Shown here piece after piece: positions 15,375 through 23,780 of a DNA stretch of 64,000 nucleotides. This DNA comes from Streptomyces lavendulae subsp. lavendulae. GTDB lineage: Bacteria; Actinomycetota; Actinomycetes; Streptomycetales; Streptomycetaceae. Under the pieces are notes generated by a model. It did not search any database, was not told the origin of the DNA, and worked only from the letters and a program-made list of their open reading frames with translations. The translations under genes were made by a program, and so were the position numbers. How positions within the stretch are numbered: position 1 is the stretch's first letter; each line of letters starts with the position of its first letter. Where the stretch lies: NCBI RefSeq assembly GCF_002803845.1, contig NZ_CP024985.1, positions 7,947,501 to 8,011,500 on the forward strand, given 5' to 3'.

Positions 15375-16049
15375 TCAGCCGTCGGACCGGCCTGCTCTCC
15401 CCGCCGTCGCGGCGACCGCCGTCAGCAGCACCAGGACGAGCGCCAGCACCCACTCCGGCCCGGGCCCGGAGTGCAGCAGGCCGCCGACGAGGGCCCCGCA
15501 GGCGAGCACCGCCACCGACAGCGCGCGCCGGGGCGCGGCCGGACGCCAGGGGTCCGCGGCCAGCCCCGTCAGCGTGCGGGTGACCACCGTCGTGGTCAGA
15601 TCGGGCAGCCCGAGCCGGTGCACCACCGCGTTCTGCAGCCCCATCCCGGCCGCCAGCGGAACGAGCACCGGGTACCGGCCGAGGTCCCACCCCAGCGCCG
15701 CCAGGGCCACGGCCACGAGCGCCGCCTGCCCGGCCACCAGCGGGCCGAACAGCCGGGCCGGCCGCGCCTCGCGCCGCCACCACCCGCCCGCCCCGGCTCC
15801 GCCCAGGAACGCGGCCAGGGCCGTCGCGGACGCGGCGGCCGACAGCCCGGCCGAACCGCTCAGCGCGAAGCCGAGGAAGACCACGTTGCCGGTCATGTTG
15901 GCCACGAACACCCGGCCGAGCCCCAGGAAACTCACCGCGTCGACCAGACCGCTGGCGAAGGTCAGCACCAACAGCAGTGGCCCCAGGTGCGCGTGGGGGT
16001 GCCCCTCGGGGAAGAGCCAACCCCTCGCCCGGCGCCGCCGCGCGCTCAC
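15375..16049 (-). CDS. DUF1275 (YoaK-type) membrane protein
   Basis: A 224-residue integral membrane protein of the DUF1275/YoaK family. The family signature is clear in the first helices: FASGLVDAVSFLGLGRVFVANMTGNVVFLGFAL, read as three blocks across residues about 31-63, and later LGLPDLTTTVVTRTLTGLA. Six to seven helices are predicted. No transport substrate or activity is established for the family. It starts with GTG and lies 17 bp upstream of the next membrane-protein gene on the same strand, so a two-gene operon is likely. Confidence 0.88.
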   Translation of the reverse strand: MSARRRRARGWLFPEGHPHAHLGPLLLVLTFASGLVDAVSFLGLGRVFVANMTGNVVFLGFALSGSAGLSAAASATALAAFLGGAGAGGWWRREARPARLFGPLVAGQAALVAVALAALGWDLGRYPVLVPLAAGMGLQNAVVHRLGLPDLTTTVVTRTLTGLAADPWRPAAPRRALSVAVLACGALVGGLLHSGPGPEWVLALVLVLLTAVAATAGRAGRSDG

Positions 16050-16159
16050 CCCGGGCCCCTGCGGGAGCGTCCCGCGTCGGCGTCCATGCCCACCAGTGGA
16101 TCATCCGGGCGCGGCGGCCGCGACCGGCGCCCGAGCCCCCGCCGCGCCCCACCGCCCGT

Positions 16160-16546
16160 TCAGGGGCGAAAACGCAGCGGGTGGTCCGCGGGCACCTCCA
16201 CGACGGCGATCCGTACGCCGTCCGGGTCGGCGATCCACATCTCGATCAGCCCCCACGGCTCGCGCACCGGGGGCCGCAGCACCGGCGCGCCCCGGCCGCT
16301 CAGCTCCTCGTACGCCGCCCGGACGTCCGCGACCTGCATCCACAGGCTCAGTCCGGGCGCGGGCGGTTCGTCGGCGCGGCCCGACACCTCCAGGAAGCCG
16401 CCGCCGAGGAAGTAGACCGTGCCCCGCTCGGGACCCGTGCCGAACTCGCGGTAGACGGCGAGACCGAGGGTCTCGCCGTAGAAGGTCCGCGACCGCTCGG
16501 GATCCGTGGGACGCAGCAGCACGCGGCTGCCCAGTACGTGCACCAT
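16160..16546 (-). CDS. VOC (glyoxalase/bleomycin-resistance fold) protein
   Basis: A 128-residue single-copy VOC protein. The two beta-alpha-beta-beta-beta modules read GSRVLLRPTDPERSRTFYGETLGL...TVYFLGGGFLEVSG and LSLWMQVADVRAAYEELSGRGA...GLIEMWIADPDGVRIAVVEVP. Possible metal ligands are few (Glu in FLEVSG and Glu in AVVEVP), so it could be a metal enzyme or a binding protein. The family covers lyases, dioxygenases and drug-binding proteins; the substrate cannot be told from sequence. The start at 16546 gives the canonical short lead before the first strand. Confidence 0.82.
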   Translation of the reverse strand: MVHVLGSRVLLRPTDPERSRTFYGETLGLAVYREFGTGPERGTVYFLGGGFLEVSGRADEPPAPGLSLWMQVADVRAAYEELSGRGAPVLRPPVREPWGLIEMWIADPDGVRIAVVEVPADHPLRFRP

Positions 16547-16613
16547 GCTCCCGGACTCCCTTCGCCGACCCGCGCTCCCGACAGCTTGGCACGCGCCGGT
16601 CCCGGGCGGGTGC

Positions 16614-16985
16614 CTATGGCCCTTCGTCGTAGGTGCCCGCCTCGATTTCGAGGGCGAGTTCCTGGAGGACCTCGATCGAGGTGAGGTCCGTACGGCCGTT
16701 GTCGTGCGCGATCGCCAGGCTGGTGAACGCCAGGCTGAATCCGGAGACCATCGTGTGCAGGGCCGGTCCCAGCGCCTGGGCCACCAGGGCCGCCACCTGC
16801 TGCGGGGAGGCGTCGGCGGGGACGCTGATCGACGGCAGCATCTCGTTGAGGAGCGTCGTGGCCACGCCGGCCGTGGCCGTGGGACCGTCCCCGGCGGTGT
16901 CCTCTCCGCTTTCGACGGCCCGGCGGACGTCCTGGGCCTCGGTGAGGATGCCGATGACCCGCTTGAGTACCTCTGCGCGTTCCAT
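16614..16985 (-). CDS. Hypothetical helical protein
   Basis: A 123-residue mostly helical soluble protein (MERAEVLKRVIGILTEAQDVRRAVESGED ... SPQQVAALVAQALGPALHTMVSGFSLAFTSLAIAHDNGRTDLTSIEVLQELALEIEAG, seen in segments). It is not recognised. The repeated amphipathic helices and lack of Cys suggest a small oligomeric or binding protein. Start 16985 (ATG) is chosen over a longer frame whose extra 43 residues are Arg/Pro/Ser-rich shadow sequence. It lies 67 bp upstream of the VOC gene on the same strand. Confidence 0.62.
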   Translation of the reverse strand: MERAEVLKRVIGILTEAQDVRRAVESGEDTAGDGPTATAGVATTLLNEMLPSISVPADASPQQVAALVAQALGPALHTMVSGFSLAFTSLAIAHDNGRTDLTSIEVLQELALEIEAGTYDEGP

Positions 16986-17092
16986 CCTGCGCAGCGTAGC
17001 CCCGGGCCCGTCGAGCGGGTGTGAGGGTGCGCGGCTTCCGGGGCCACCGCACCATGACCGTGTACCCGTACCCCGCGGCGAAGGAGACGGCC

Positions 17093-17653
17093 ATGCCCTC
17101 GGGCCCCGCGCCACACACCACGTCCTCGGCCCCCGCAGGCGCCTTCGGTTGCCGGCTGCTGCTGGTGCGGCACGCCAAGGCCGAGCCGAAGCAGGAGTCG
17201 GTCGAGGACATCGCGCGTTCCCTGAGCGAGCGCGGCAGGGCCGACGCGGCCCGGCAGGGCCGGTGGCTGGCGGAGTCCGGACCCGCGCCCGCCCTGGTCC
17301 TGTGCTCCCCGGCCCGCCGCACGCGCGAGACCTGGCAGTTGATGGCCGCCGCCCTGGCCGACCCGCCGGACGCCGTGTACGACGAGCGGCTCTACGGTGC
17401 GGAGCCGAACGTGATGGTCACCGTACTGGCGGAACGGGCGGCGGGGCTCGGGTGCGTGGCCCTGGTCGGCCACAACCCCGGTGTGCAGGAGATGGCTTCG
17501 GCCCTCTGCGGGTCCGGCAGCCCCGGACTGCTGGAGGCACTCGCGGGCGGCTTCCCGACGGCGGGGGTGGCGGTCGTGGACCTGCCGGGCGGCTGGGACG
17601 CCCTGACCCCCGGCACGGGGACCCTGACGGCCTTCCGTGCACCGCGCGGCTGA
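17093..17653 (+). CDS. SixA-type histidine phosphatase
   Basis: A 186-residue protein of the histidine phosphatase superfamily, SixA branch. The catalytic RHG-like motif is LLLVRHAKAEPKQ, with the second His in CVALVGHNPGVQE and the conserved Arg in SPARRTRETW. E. coli SixA dephosphorylates a phosphohistidine protein; the substrate here is unknown and could be a phosphohistidine or a small phosphoester. AAGGAG lies 7 bases before the ATG at 17093, making the earlier in-frame start at 17021 unlikely. It stands alone on the plus strand before the ECF sigma gene. Confidence 0.87.
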   Translation: MPSGPAPHTTSSAPAGAFGCRLLLVRHAKAEPKQESVEDIARSLSERGRADAARQGRWLAESGPAPALVLCSPARRTRETWQLMAAALADPPDAVYDERLYGAEPNVMVTVLAERAAGLGCVALVGHNPGVQEMASALCGSGSPGLLEALAGGFPTAGVAVVDLPGGWDALTPGTGTLTAFRAPRG

Positions 17654-17814
17654 TCCGCCCCCTTCCTCGTGTGTTCCGCGTACCGGCTCCCTCGGGACCC
17701 CGTCCGGGTGATGATCGTCCGAGCGCGACGGACGGGCGGGCCGGCCTCACATTCCGGGGCCGTGTCCCGTCGGAGACGGTGAGACGCTGACCGAACGAGG
17801 AAGCCGGCGAGACC

Positions 17815-18783
17815 ATGACCACGAGATCCCCGTCCGAGCCCGGACACCAGCCCGAGCACGGGCCGCACCCCGATCCCGCCCTGGGCGCGATCATGAGCGA
17901 GCGCCGGCAGCTGATCAACCTCGCCTACCGGCTCCTCGGCTCCCTGGCCGAGGCCGAGGACGCCGTGCAGGAGACCTACACCCGCTGGTACGCCATGTCC
18001 CGCGAGCAGCGTGACGCCATCGGGTCGCCCGGAGCCTGGCTGACGAAGGTGGCCGGCCGCATCTGCCTCGACGTGCTCCGGTCGGCGCGGGCACGGCGCG
18101 AGAGCTACGTGGGCGAGTGGATACCGGAGCCGCTGCCCGACCGCGCGGAATGGGCGGCCGGGCGGCCCGGTGACGGCGGGGGACACCCCGCGGACCCGGC
18201 CGACCGGGTCACGCTCGACGAGTCGGTCGACATGGCCTTCCTGGTCGTCCTGGAATCGATGACCCCGGCCGAACGGGTCGCGTTCATCCTGCACGACGTC
18301 TTCCGCTACCCGTTCGCCGAAGTGGCCGCCATCGTCGGACGTACGCCGGCAGCCTGCCGGCAGCTGGCCGCGTCGGCCCGCCGCCGCATCGGCGCCGCAC
18401 CGGCCCCCGTGGCCCGGCCGACGGCCCGGGCGGGCGTCATCAGGGACTTCAAGCAGGCGTGGGAGGCCAAGGACATCGCCGCCCTCGTCGCCCTGCTCGA
18501 CCCGGCGGCCACGATGACCGCCGACGGCGGCGGCCTGGCCGGCGCGGCGCTCCGTCCGGTGGTGGGCGGCGAGCGGATCGCCCGGTACGTCGTGGAGATG
18601 GCCGGCCGGGCACCCGCACCCGGTCTGACGCTCCTGGAACGTTCGGTCAACGGCAGCCCGGGTCTGGTCGCCCAGTACGGCGGTGCCACGGTGACGGTGG
18701 CCGCGTTCGCCGTCGCGGAGGACCGGATCACGCACATCTGGGTGGTGCGCAACCCCGAGAAGCTCCGGCCGTGGAGCGTGTGA
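17815..18783 (+). CDS. ECF41-type RNA polymerase sigma factor
   Basis: A 322-residue ECF sigma factor with the C-terminal SnoaL-like extension that defines the ECF41/SigJ group. Region 2 reads LINLAYRLLGSLAEAEDAVQETYTRWYAM, and region 4 reads MTPAERVAFILHDVFRYPFAEVAAIVGRTPAACRQLAASARRR. The group's landmark motifs are present in near-consensus form: WIPEP (about residue 102, usual WLPEP), DGGG (about 237) and NPEKL (about 313, usual NPDKL). The extension contacts the core and controls activity in place of an anti-sigma factor. ECF41 genes are normally linked to a redox or decarboxylase-type (COE) gene; here the convergent neighbour is a cupin, ending 5 bp away. Confidence 0.93.
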   Translation: MTTRSPSEPGHQPEHGPHPDPALGAIMSERRQLINLAYRLLGSLAEAEDAVQETYTRWYAMSREQRDAIGSPGAWLTKVAGRICLDVLRSARARRESYVGEWIPEPLPDRAEWAAGRPGDGGGHPADPADRVTLDESVDMAFLVVLESMTPAERVAFILHDVFRYPFAEVAAIVGRTPAACRQLAASARRRIGAAPAPVARPTARAGVIRDFKQAWEAKDIAALVALLDPAATMTADGGGLAGAALRPVVGGERIARYVVEMAGRAPAPGLTLLERSVNGSPGLVAQYGGATVTVAAFAVAEDRITHIWVVRNPEKLRPWSV

Positions 18784-18788
18784 CGCCG

Positions 18789-19286
18789 TCATCGGGCGCG
18801 GTCGACGAAGTGCACGTCGTACCGGTCCTGCTCGGGGAGCAGGTCGTCGAACGACTGGAGGCCGTGCTGGACGCGGCCGAGCGTGCGGAAGTACTCGAAG
18901 CGCTCGACCGCCGGTCCCAGCACGGCCAGCAGCTCGGCCGGTCCGTCCGCCGTGGCGCCGAAGGCGTGCGGCAGGCCCGGCGGGACCAGGACCGTGCCAC
19001 CCGCGCCGACCGTCTCGACGGCGCCGTCCAGCCGGAACTCCACCGTGCCCGCGAGCACGTGGAACAGTTCCGCCGAGTGGGAATGGAAGTGCGGCCGGGC
19101 GCCGGCCGCGCCGGGCCCCAGGGCCAGCCGGTTGGCGCCGAGCGGGCCGCCGTCCGTCAGCAGCGTGAACCCGCCGCCGTGCGGCAGGGGCACGTGTTCG
19201 GCGTCCTCCGCCCGGACGACCACCGCCGCCACCGCCACCGACGTCGCCGTTCCCGTGCTCCGCTTCCCGTCCGCCGTCATGGTCAT
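18789..19286 (-). CDS. Cupin-domain protein
   Basis: A 165-residue single-domain cupin. Motif 1 is visible as RPHFHSHSAELFHVLAGTVEF, giving His, His and Glu ligands, and motif 2 as VLVPPGLPHAFGATADGPAELL with the last His. A metal-dependent dioxygenase or isomerase or a small-molecule-binding role is possible. A GGAGGAGAGG ribosome site just before the ATG at 19286 fixes the start. It is convergent with the ECF41 gene (5 bp between stops) and divergent from a LysR gene, so the LysR protein is its most likely regulator, with the ECF41 factor a second candidate. Confidence 0.85.
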   Translation of the reverse strand: MTMTADGKRSTGTATSVAVAAVVVRAEDAEHVPLPHGGGFTLLTDGGPLGANRLALGPGAAGARPHFHSHSAELFHVLAGTVEFRLDGAVETVGAGGTVLVPPGLPHAFGATADGPAELLAVLGPAVERFEYFRTLGRVQHGLQSFDDLLPEQDRYDVHFVDRAR

Positions 19287-19410
19287 GGGTCCTCTCCTCC
19301 GTACCGGTTCGACACCTCCATTCGACCCGGGGAAGGGGCCGCGAACCAGAACCGTTCGCGCACTGCAGCGATCATCGTTCGTGACGAATGGACGCAGGAG
19401 GGGGAGCGGG
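19287..19410. promoter_or_regulatory. Divergent cupin/LysR promoter region
   Basis: 124 bp between divergent starts. TTCG-TGA-CGAA at 19378-19388 is an interrupted dyad 22 bp before the LysR ATG; LysR proteins usually bind such AT-flanked dyads near their own promoter. Binding is inferred. Confidence 0.5.
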
Positions 19411-20298
19411 ATGGAACTGCGGCAACTGAGGTACTTCGTGGCGGTGGCCGAGGAGGGGGGTTTCGCCCGCGCGGCCGAACGGCTCCACATCGTCCAGTCG
19501 GCGGTCAGCCAGCAGGTGCGCCGCCTCGAACGCGAACTCGGCCTGACCCTCTTCGAGCGGACCACCCGGCGGGTGTCCCTCACGGTGGCGGGCGAGCGGC
19601 TGCTGCCGGAGGCGAGGATGGTGCTCGACGCCGCCGAGCGGACCCGGCGGGTGGCGGCGGACCTCGCCTCGGCGGGCACCGGCACCCTGCGGCTGGGCAC
19701 CGTGCGCGGGCCGGGGCAGAGGGTCTACCGGCTGCTGGCCCGCCTGGCCGAACTGGCCCCGGAGGTCCGGGTGCGCGTGCGCAGCCTGACGGTCGCCGAA
19801 CGGCTCGCCGCGGTCCGTACCGGAGCCCTGGACGCCGCGCTCGTACGCGCCCTGCCCGCGGCCCCCGGCCTGGAACTGCTCCCGCTCTGGGAGGACCCCT
19901 TGTACGTGGCCCTCCCCGCCGGGCATCCGGCCGCCGCCCTGGCGCGGCCCGCCCTGCGGGACCTGGCGGACTTACCGCTGCGGCTGGCGGCCCGCGAGCA
20001 CAACGCGCCCTTCCACGACCTGGTGACGGCGGCGGTGCGGGCGGCCACCGGCGCCGCCCCGCCGGCCGGTCCACCGTTCACCGACCTCCAGGACACCCTG
20101 ACCGCGATCGGGGCGGAAGGCGGACGGGCCCCCTCCTGGACGGTCTTCTACCGGGTCGGCGGCCTCCCCGAGGTCGCCGGTACGGCCATCCGCCCGCTGG
20201 CGTCCCCCGGGGTCACGACCTCGCTCGCCGTCCTGCCCGGCCCGCCGGGGGCCGCCCTGCGCGCGCTCCTGGCGGCAGCGGCCGACACCGGAGCCTGA
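19411..20298 (+). CDS. LysR-family regulator with a TTA codon
   Basis: A 295-residue LysR transcription factor. The N-terminal HTH is textbook (MELRQLRYFVAVAEEGGFAR, AAERLHIVQSAVSQQVRRLE, RELGLTLFERTTRRVSLT), followed by a helical linker and a periplasmic-binding-like effector domain (LRLGTVRGPGQRVYRLLARLAELAPEV). The codon at 19972-19974 is TTA for Leu188. It is the only in-frame TTA I noticed in the window, so translation should depend on the bldA tRNA and be tied to development. The likely target is the divergent cupin gene. GGGGAGCGGG precedes the ATG. Confidence 0.93.
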   Translation: MELRQLRYFVAVAEEGGFARAAERLHIVQSAVSQQVRRLERELGLTLFERTTRRVSLTVAGERLLPEARMVLDAAERTRRVAADLASAGTGTLRLGTVRGPGQRVYRLLARLAELAPEVRVRVRSLTVAERLAAVRTGALDAALVRALPAAPGLELLPLWEDPLYVALPAGHPAAALARPALRDLADLPLRLAAREHNAPFHDLVTAAVRAATGAAPPAGPPFTDLQDTLTAIGAEGGRAPSWTVFYRVGGLPEVAGTAIRPLASPGVTTSLAVLPGPPGAALRALLAAAADTGA

Positions 20299-20317
20299 CC
20301 GGGGCGGGGCCGCCCGC

Positions 20318-20875
20318 TCAGAAGGTCCACCGCGTGTGGCTGTAGACGCCGTCGTCCCGGCCGAACCCGTACGCCGTGTCCGGGGCCACGGCGAACACCG
20401 TCACGGCGCGCTCGCGGAACGCGTCGCCGATGCCGTGGAAGGTGCCCTCGGGAGAGGTGATGTGCGGCCCGTACTTCGCCTCGTACGCGGCGATCACCTC
20501 CTCCAGCACGGCCGGATCGGAGACCGGCTCGGCCTTGCCTTCGACGACGAGGTCGAGCCCCGCGGTGAGCGAGTTCCCTCCGGTGGTCAGCGCGCAGTGC
20601 CCGTCCCGGGCGAGGTTCTTCGCCTTCTGCTCGTCCGGGCCGGTCGAGAAGTACAGCACGCCCCGGTGCCAGGCGGCGATCACGGGCGTGACGTGCAGCC
20701 GGCCGTCGGGCCGCACCGTGGACACCCAGAAGATCTCGGCGGCCTCCAGGTGGCGCCGGGCCTCGGACCATTCGGTGGGGGTGACGTCCGCGGCGCCCGG
20801 GCGGGGGTGGAGCGCGGAGCTGTAGCGGGCGTCGAGCTCGGTCGTGGGCTGCTGCGAGGGTTCTCTTGTCGACAT
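20318..20875 (-). CDS. Pyridoxamine-5'-phosphate-oxidase-fold protein
   Basis: A 185-residue split-barrel flavin-binding protein (PPOX/F420-binding superfamily). The family core is FWVSTVRPDGRLHVTPVIAAWHRGVLYFSTGPDEQKAKNLARDGHCAL, seen from about residue 50, followed by LDLVVEGKAEPV. The superfamily includes FMN enzymes, F420-dependent reductases and heme oxygenase-like proteins; the fused C-terminal WTF end and length fit the actinobacterial PPOX group of unknown substrate. AAGGAGAT lies 5 bases before the ATG. It is convergent with the LysR gene (19 bp between stops) and is transcribed alone. Confidence 0.85.
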   Translation of the reverse strand: MSTREPSQQPTTELDARYSSALHPRPGAADVTPTEWSEARRHLEAAEIFWVSTVRPDGRLHVTPVIAAWHRGVLYFSTGPDEQKAKNLARDGHCALTTGGNSLTAGLDLVVEGKAEPVSDPAVLEEVIAAYEAKYGPHITSPEGTFHGIGDAFRERAVTVFAVAPDTAYGFGRDDGVYSHTRWTF

Positions 20876-20991
20876 GGCGGATCTCCTTCCTCACGCCACC
20901 AACGACCGCCCACCCGTACCGGAACCGCCGGGCGCCCCGACACCACCCTCCTGGCGCCGTCCTTCCCGCGCCGCCCTTCGGGGCGGCGCTC

Positions 20992-21591
20992 TCAGGAGCC
21001 GTCGATGAGCCGCTGGAGACCGGGCGCGTACAGGTCCGCGAGCCGCTCCGCGGAGGTACGGGCGCCCGCGCCGTCCGGCCGGTGCAGGCTCAGCGTGGCG
21101 CCCAGCCCCAGCAGCTGGCCGGCGATCAGCTCGGCCCGCAGCTGTGCGTCGGGGCCGGTCAGGGACGCGGCCAGCCGGTCGGTGACCTGCTCGCGGAAAC
21201 GCGCCCGCAGCAGGGTGCGCTCGTCCTCGATGCCCAGGGAGAACACGACCCGCAGCAGCGGGTCGCCGCGGAGCCGGTCCCGCAGCTCGATCATGGTCAG
21301 CACCAGGTGCCGGCCGAGCGCGGCCGGCGGCGCGGCGAACAGTTCGTCGGCGGCCGTCCGGAAGTCGGCGACCGTGTTGAACAGGGCCTCCTTGCTGCCG
21401 AACCGCTTCACGATCAGCGACGGGCTCACCCCCGCCGCGGCGGCGATGCCGCGCATGGTGACCTCGGCGTACGGCCGCAGGGTGAACGCCCGGCGCGCGG
21501 CCCGCACGATGGCGTCCCGTCCGCTCTCGGCGCCCGACTCCCCGTCGGCCGCGGCCGACCGGGCCGGGGTGGATTCGTCGGTGGTGCTCAT
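20992..21591 (-). CDS. TetR-family regulator of the adjacent MFS pump
   Basis: A 199-residue TetR regulator. The HTH covers about residues 25-70 (RDAIVRAARRAFTLRPYAEV, TMRGIAAAAGVSPSLIVKRFGSKEALF), and the rest is the helical ligand domain with ERLADLYAPGLQRLI at the end. The start ATGA overlaps the stop of the MFS gene, so pump and repressor are co-translated. This arrangement usually means the repressor shuts off its own operon until a pump substrate binds. The complex palindrome at 23117-23177 before the MFS gene is the expected binding site. Confidence 0.9.
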   Translation of the reverse strand: MSTTDESTPARSAAADGESGAESGRDAIVRAARRAFTLRPYAEVTMRGIAAAAGVSPSLIVKRFGSKEALFNTVADFRTAADELFAAPPAALGRHLVLTMIELRDRLRGDPLLRVVFSLGIEDERTLLRARFREQVTDRLAASLTGPDAQLRAELIAGQLLGLGATLSLHRPDGAGARTSAERLADLYAPGLQRLIDGS

Positions 21592-23078
21592 GCGCTCTCC
21601 CGGGCGGCGGTCACGGACGGTGTCACCGTGACCGTACCGCCCCGGGCGCCGCGGCCCCGCCGGGCAGCGTTTCCAGGCCGGTCCGACGGCAGGAACAGCG
21701 TGGCGACGAGGGCGGCCAGCGCCGCTCCGGCGGCGATCAGGAAGATCAGCAGGTAGGCGTGCAGGGTCGGGGCGGTCCGGCCGCCGGCCACGAAGGTCAC
21801 GTGGGCCAGCACGGCGGCGACCACGGCACTGCAACAGGCCTGGCCGACCGAACGCATCAGGGTGTTCAGCCCGTTCGCGGCGGCCGTCTCGCTCACCGGT
21901 ACGGCCCGCATGACGAGGGCGGGCAGCGCCGAGTAGGCGATCGCGGTCCCGGAGGCGACCACCGTGGCCCCGGCCACGATCAGCCACAGGCTGTGGCTGG
22001 TGAAGAAGCGGAGCACGTAGCCGACCGCCATGACGACGGCGGCGATCAGCAGGGCGGTACGGGGCCCGTACGCGGCGGAGATCCGTGCGGAGACGGGGGA
22101 GAGGGCGACCATGGCCAGCCCGCCGGGCAGCAGGCACAGGCCGCTGACCACGAGGGAGGCACCGAGCCCGTACCCCGTGCTGGTGGGCTCCTGAACCAGC
22201 TGGCCGGTGACGAGGGAGTTCGCGTAGAAGGCGAAGCCGATCAGCAGGGCCGCGACGTTGGTCAGCAGGACGGCGGGCCGGGAGGAGACCCGCAGGTCCA
22301 CCATGGGGGAGCGGGTGCGCAGCTCGTACCGGCCCCAGAGCAGGCCCACCACCACGGACCCGCCGAGCAGGCCGAGGGTGCGCGCCGAGCTCCAGCCCCA
22401 GTCGGCGCCCTGGGTGATCGCGAGCAGCAGCCCGACGAGGGAGCCCGTCAGACCGAGGGTCCCCAGGAGGTCGAAGCGCCCGGGGGAGCGCACGGGGGAC
22501 TCCGGGACGATCCGCAGCACCAGGAACAGATCGAGCAGACCGAGGGCGGCCGACGCCCAGAACATGGTGTGCCAGTCGAAGTTCTCCATGACCACCGCTG
22601 CCACCGGCAGGCCGATGGCCGCACCGATGCCGAGGGTCGAGCTCATCAGCGCGATCGAGGGCAGCACCCGCTCGGCGGGGAGCTCGTCGCGGATGATGCT
22701 GATGCCCAGCGGGATCACCGCGAGGGCCGCGCCCTGCAGGGCCCGGCCGGTGATCAGGACGCCGATGTCGGAGCTGACCGCGCACAGGACGGACCCGAGG
22801 GTGAGCACGCCCAGCGAGGCCAGCAGGACGCGCCGCTTCCCGTACATGTCGCCCACGCGGCCGAGTACGGGGGTGAAGACCGCGCCGGTGAGGAGGGTGA
22901 TGGTGACCAGCCATCCCGCGGCGCCGGGACTCGCCCCCGTCAGCTCCGGGACGTGCGGCAGGAGCGGGACCACGAGGGTCTGCATGACGGCGACGACCAT
23001 GCCGCAGAAGGCGAGGACGGGGACGACGAACCGGGACGGGGCGGAGGCCGGACCGGGGGCGGCTATCGCGGGGGGCAT
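21588..23078 (-). CDS. MFS drug-efflux transporter (DHA2, 14 helices)
   Basis: A 496-residue major facilitator of the 14-helix DHA2 group, which exports drugs with proton exchange. Visible motifs are motif A GRVGDMYGKRRVLLASLG after helix 2 and motif C-like GAAIGLPVAAVVMENFDWHTMFWASA in helix 5, with many hydrophobic segments to FLIAAGAALAALVATLFLP. The start at 23078 (ATG with GGAG 5 bases before) is preferred; a longer frame would run into the operator. It is translationally coupled to the TetR gene. The substrate is unknown. Confidence 0.92.
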   Translation of the reverse strand: MPPAIAAPGPASAPSRFVVPVLAFCGMVVAVMQTLVVPLLPHVPELTGASPGAAGWLVTITLLTGAVFTPVLGRVGDMYGKRRVLLASLGVLTLGSVLCAVSSDIGVLITGRALQGAALAVIPLGISIIRDELPAERVLPSIALMSSTLGIGAAIGLPVAAVVMENFDWHTMFWASAALGLLDLFLVLRIVPESPVRSPGRFDLLGTLGLTGSLVGLLLAITQGADWGWSSARTLGLLGGSVVVGLLWGRYELRTRSPMVDLRVSSRPAVLLTNVAALLIGFAFYANSLVTGQLVQEPTSTGYGLGASLVVSGLCLLPGGLAMVALSPVSARISAAYGPRTALLIAAVVMAVGYVLRFFTSHSLWLIVAGATVVASGTAIAYSALPALVMRAVPVSETAAANGLNTLMRSVGQACCSAVVAAVLAHVTFVAGGRTAPTLHAYLLIFLIAAGAALAALVATLFLPSDRPGNAARRGRGARGGTVTVTPSVTAARESA

Positions 23079-23116
23079 GCTGCTCCAGACGGGTTGCGAG
23101 AGCGGGAGCCGGGTGA

Positions 23117-23177
23117 GTGCACAACTGTTCACCCCATGGGTAAACGACTGTACACCCCGGGGTGAACGGTTGTGCAC
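23117..23177. promoter_or_regulatory. Complex operator upstream of the MFS-TetR unit
   Basis: Two imperfect palindromes, GTTCACCCCATGGGTAAAC at 23128-23146 and GTACACCCCGGGGTGAAC at 23150-23167, sit inside a larger inverted repeat. The outer arms are 23117-23135 and 23159-23177 (19 bp, one mismatch). Half sites follow GT(T/A)CACCC. It lies 39-99 bp before the start codon and is the likely TetR-binding site. Confidence 0.75.
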
Positions 23178-23255
23178 CCCATGCCTCGCCCTGCCCCTTC
23201 CCGCCCCGCCCGCCCCGCCCGCCCCTTCCCGCCTCCACCCCCGCCGCCTGCCGCG

Positions 23256-23780
23256 TCAGGCCGTGGTGCCGGCCGGGCCGTCCGGGCCGTCCGGGCGGCA
23301 GTAGCGGCGGACCGGCTCCGGATGCTGCGGGAAGCGCCGCAGCAGGTCGTCGACCCGGCCCAGGGTCATGTCGGCGAAGTCGAACCCGGGCGCGACGGCT
23401 TCGCTGATCAGGCCGTGGTCCCCGGCGGTGAGGTGCGAGGCCTTCCAGACGCCCCCCGGGACCGCCAGCGTGAGCACCTGCCCGCGGCCCGGATCCTGGC
23501 CGAGGACGGCGGTGCTGTGCCGGCCGTCCGGGTGCAGCAGGTGGTACGTCACCGGATCGCCGTGGTGGTGGAAGTGGAGGATGTCGGAACGGTTGAGGTG
23601 CCAGTGCCCGATCGGCGACCAGTGGGTGAGCAGGTAGTGGATGGATGTCATCGTGTAGCGGTCGCCGTCCGGCGTGCGGACCGGCGGCCGGTGGTCGGCC
23701 TGGAAGGTCCGCCTGAAGTACCCGCCCTCCACGTGCGGCTCCAGGCCGAGGGCGTCGATCCAGTCGTGTGCCGTGGGCAC
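23256..23780 (-). CDS. DUF985 cupin protein
   Basis: A 174-residue cupin of the DUF985 family. The diagnostic opening LGLEPHVEGGYFRRTFQ is present, followed by YTMTSIHYLLTHWSPIGHWHLNRSDILHFHHHGDPVTYHLLHPDG, seen across residues about 44-88 with the cupin His residues. An internal GVWKASHLTAGDHGLISEAVAPGFDFADM completes the barrel. The family is related to RmlC-type sugar epimerases, but function is not settled. A GTG at 23780 with GAGGAGG just upstream is preferred to the earlier ATG. It faces away from the SAHH-like gene. Confidence 0.82.
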   Translation of the reverse strand: MPTAHDWIDALGLEPHVEGGYFRRTFQADHRPPVRTPDGDRYTMTSIHYLLTHWSPIGHWHLNRSDILHFHHHGDPVTYHLLHPDGRHSTAVLGQDPGRGQVLTLAVPGGVWKASHLTAGDHGLISEAVAPGFDFADMTLGRVDDLLRRFPQHPEPVRRYCRPDGPDGPAGTTA

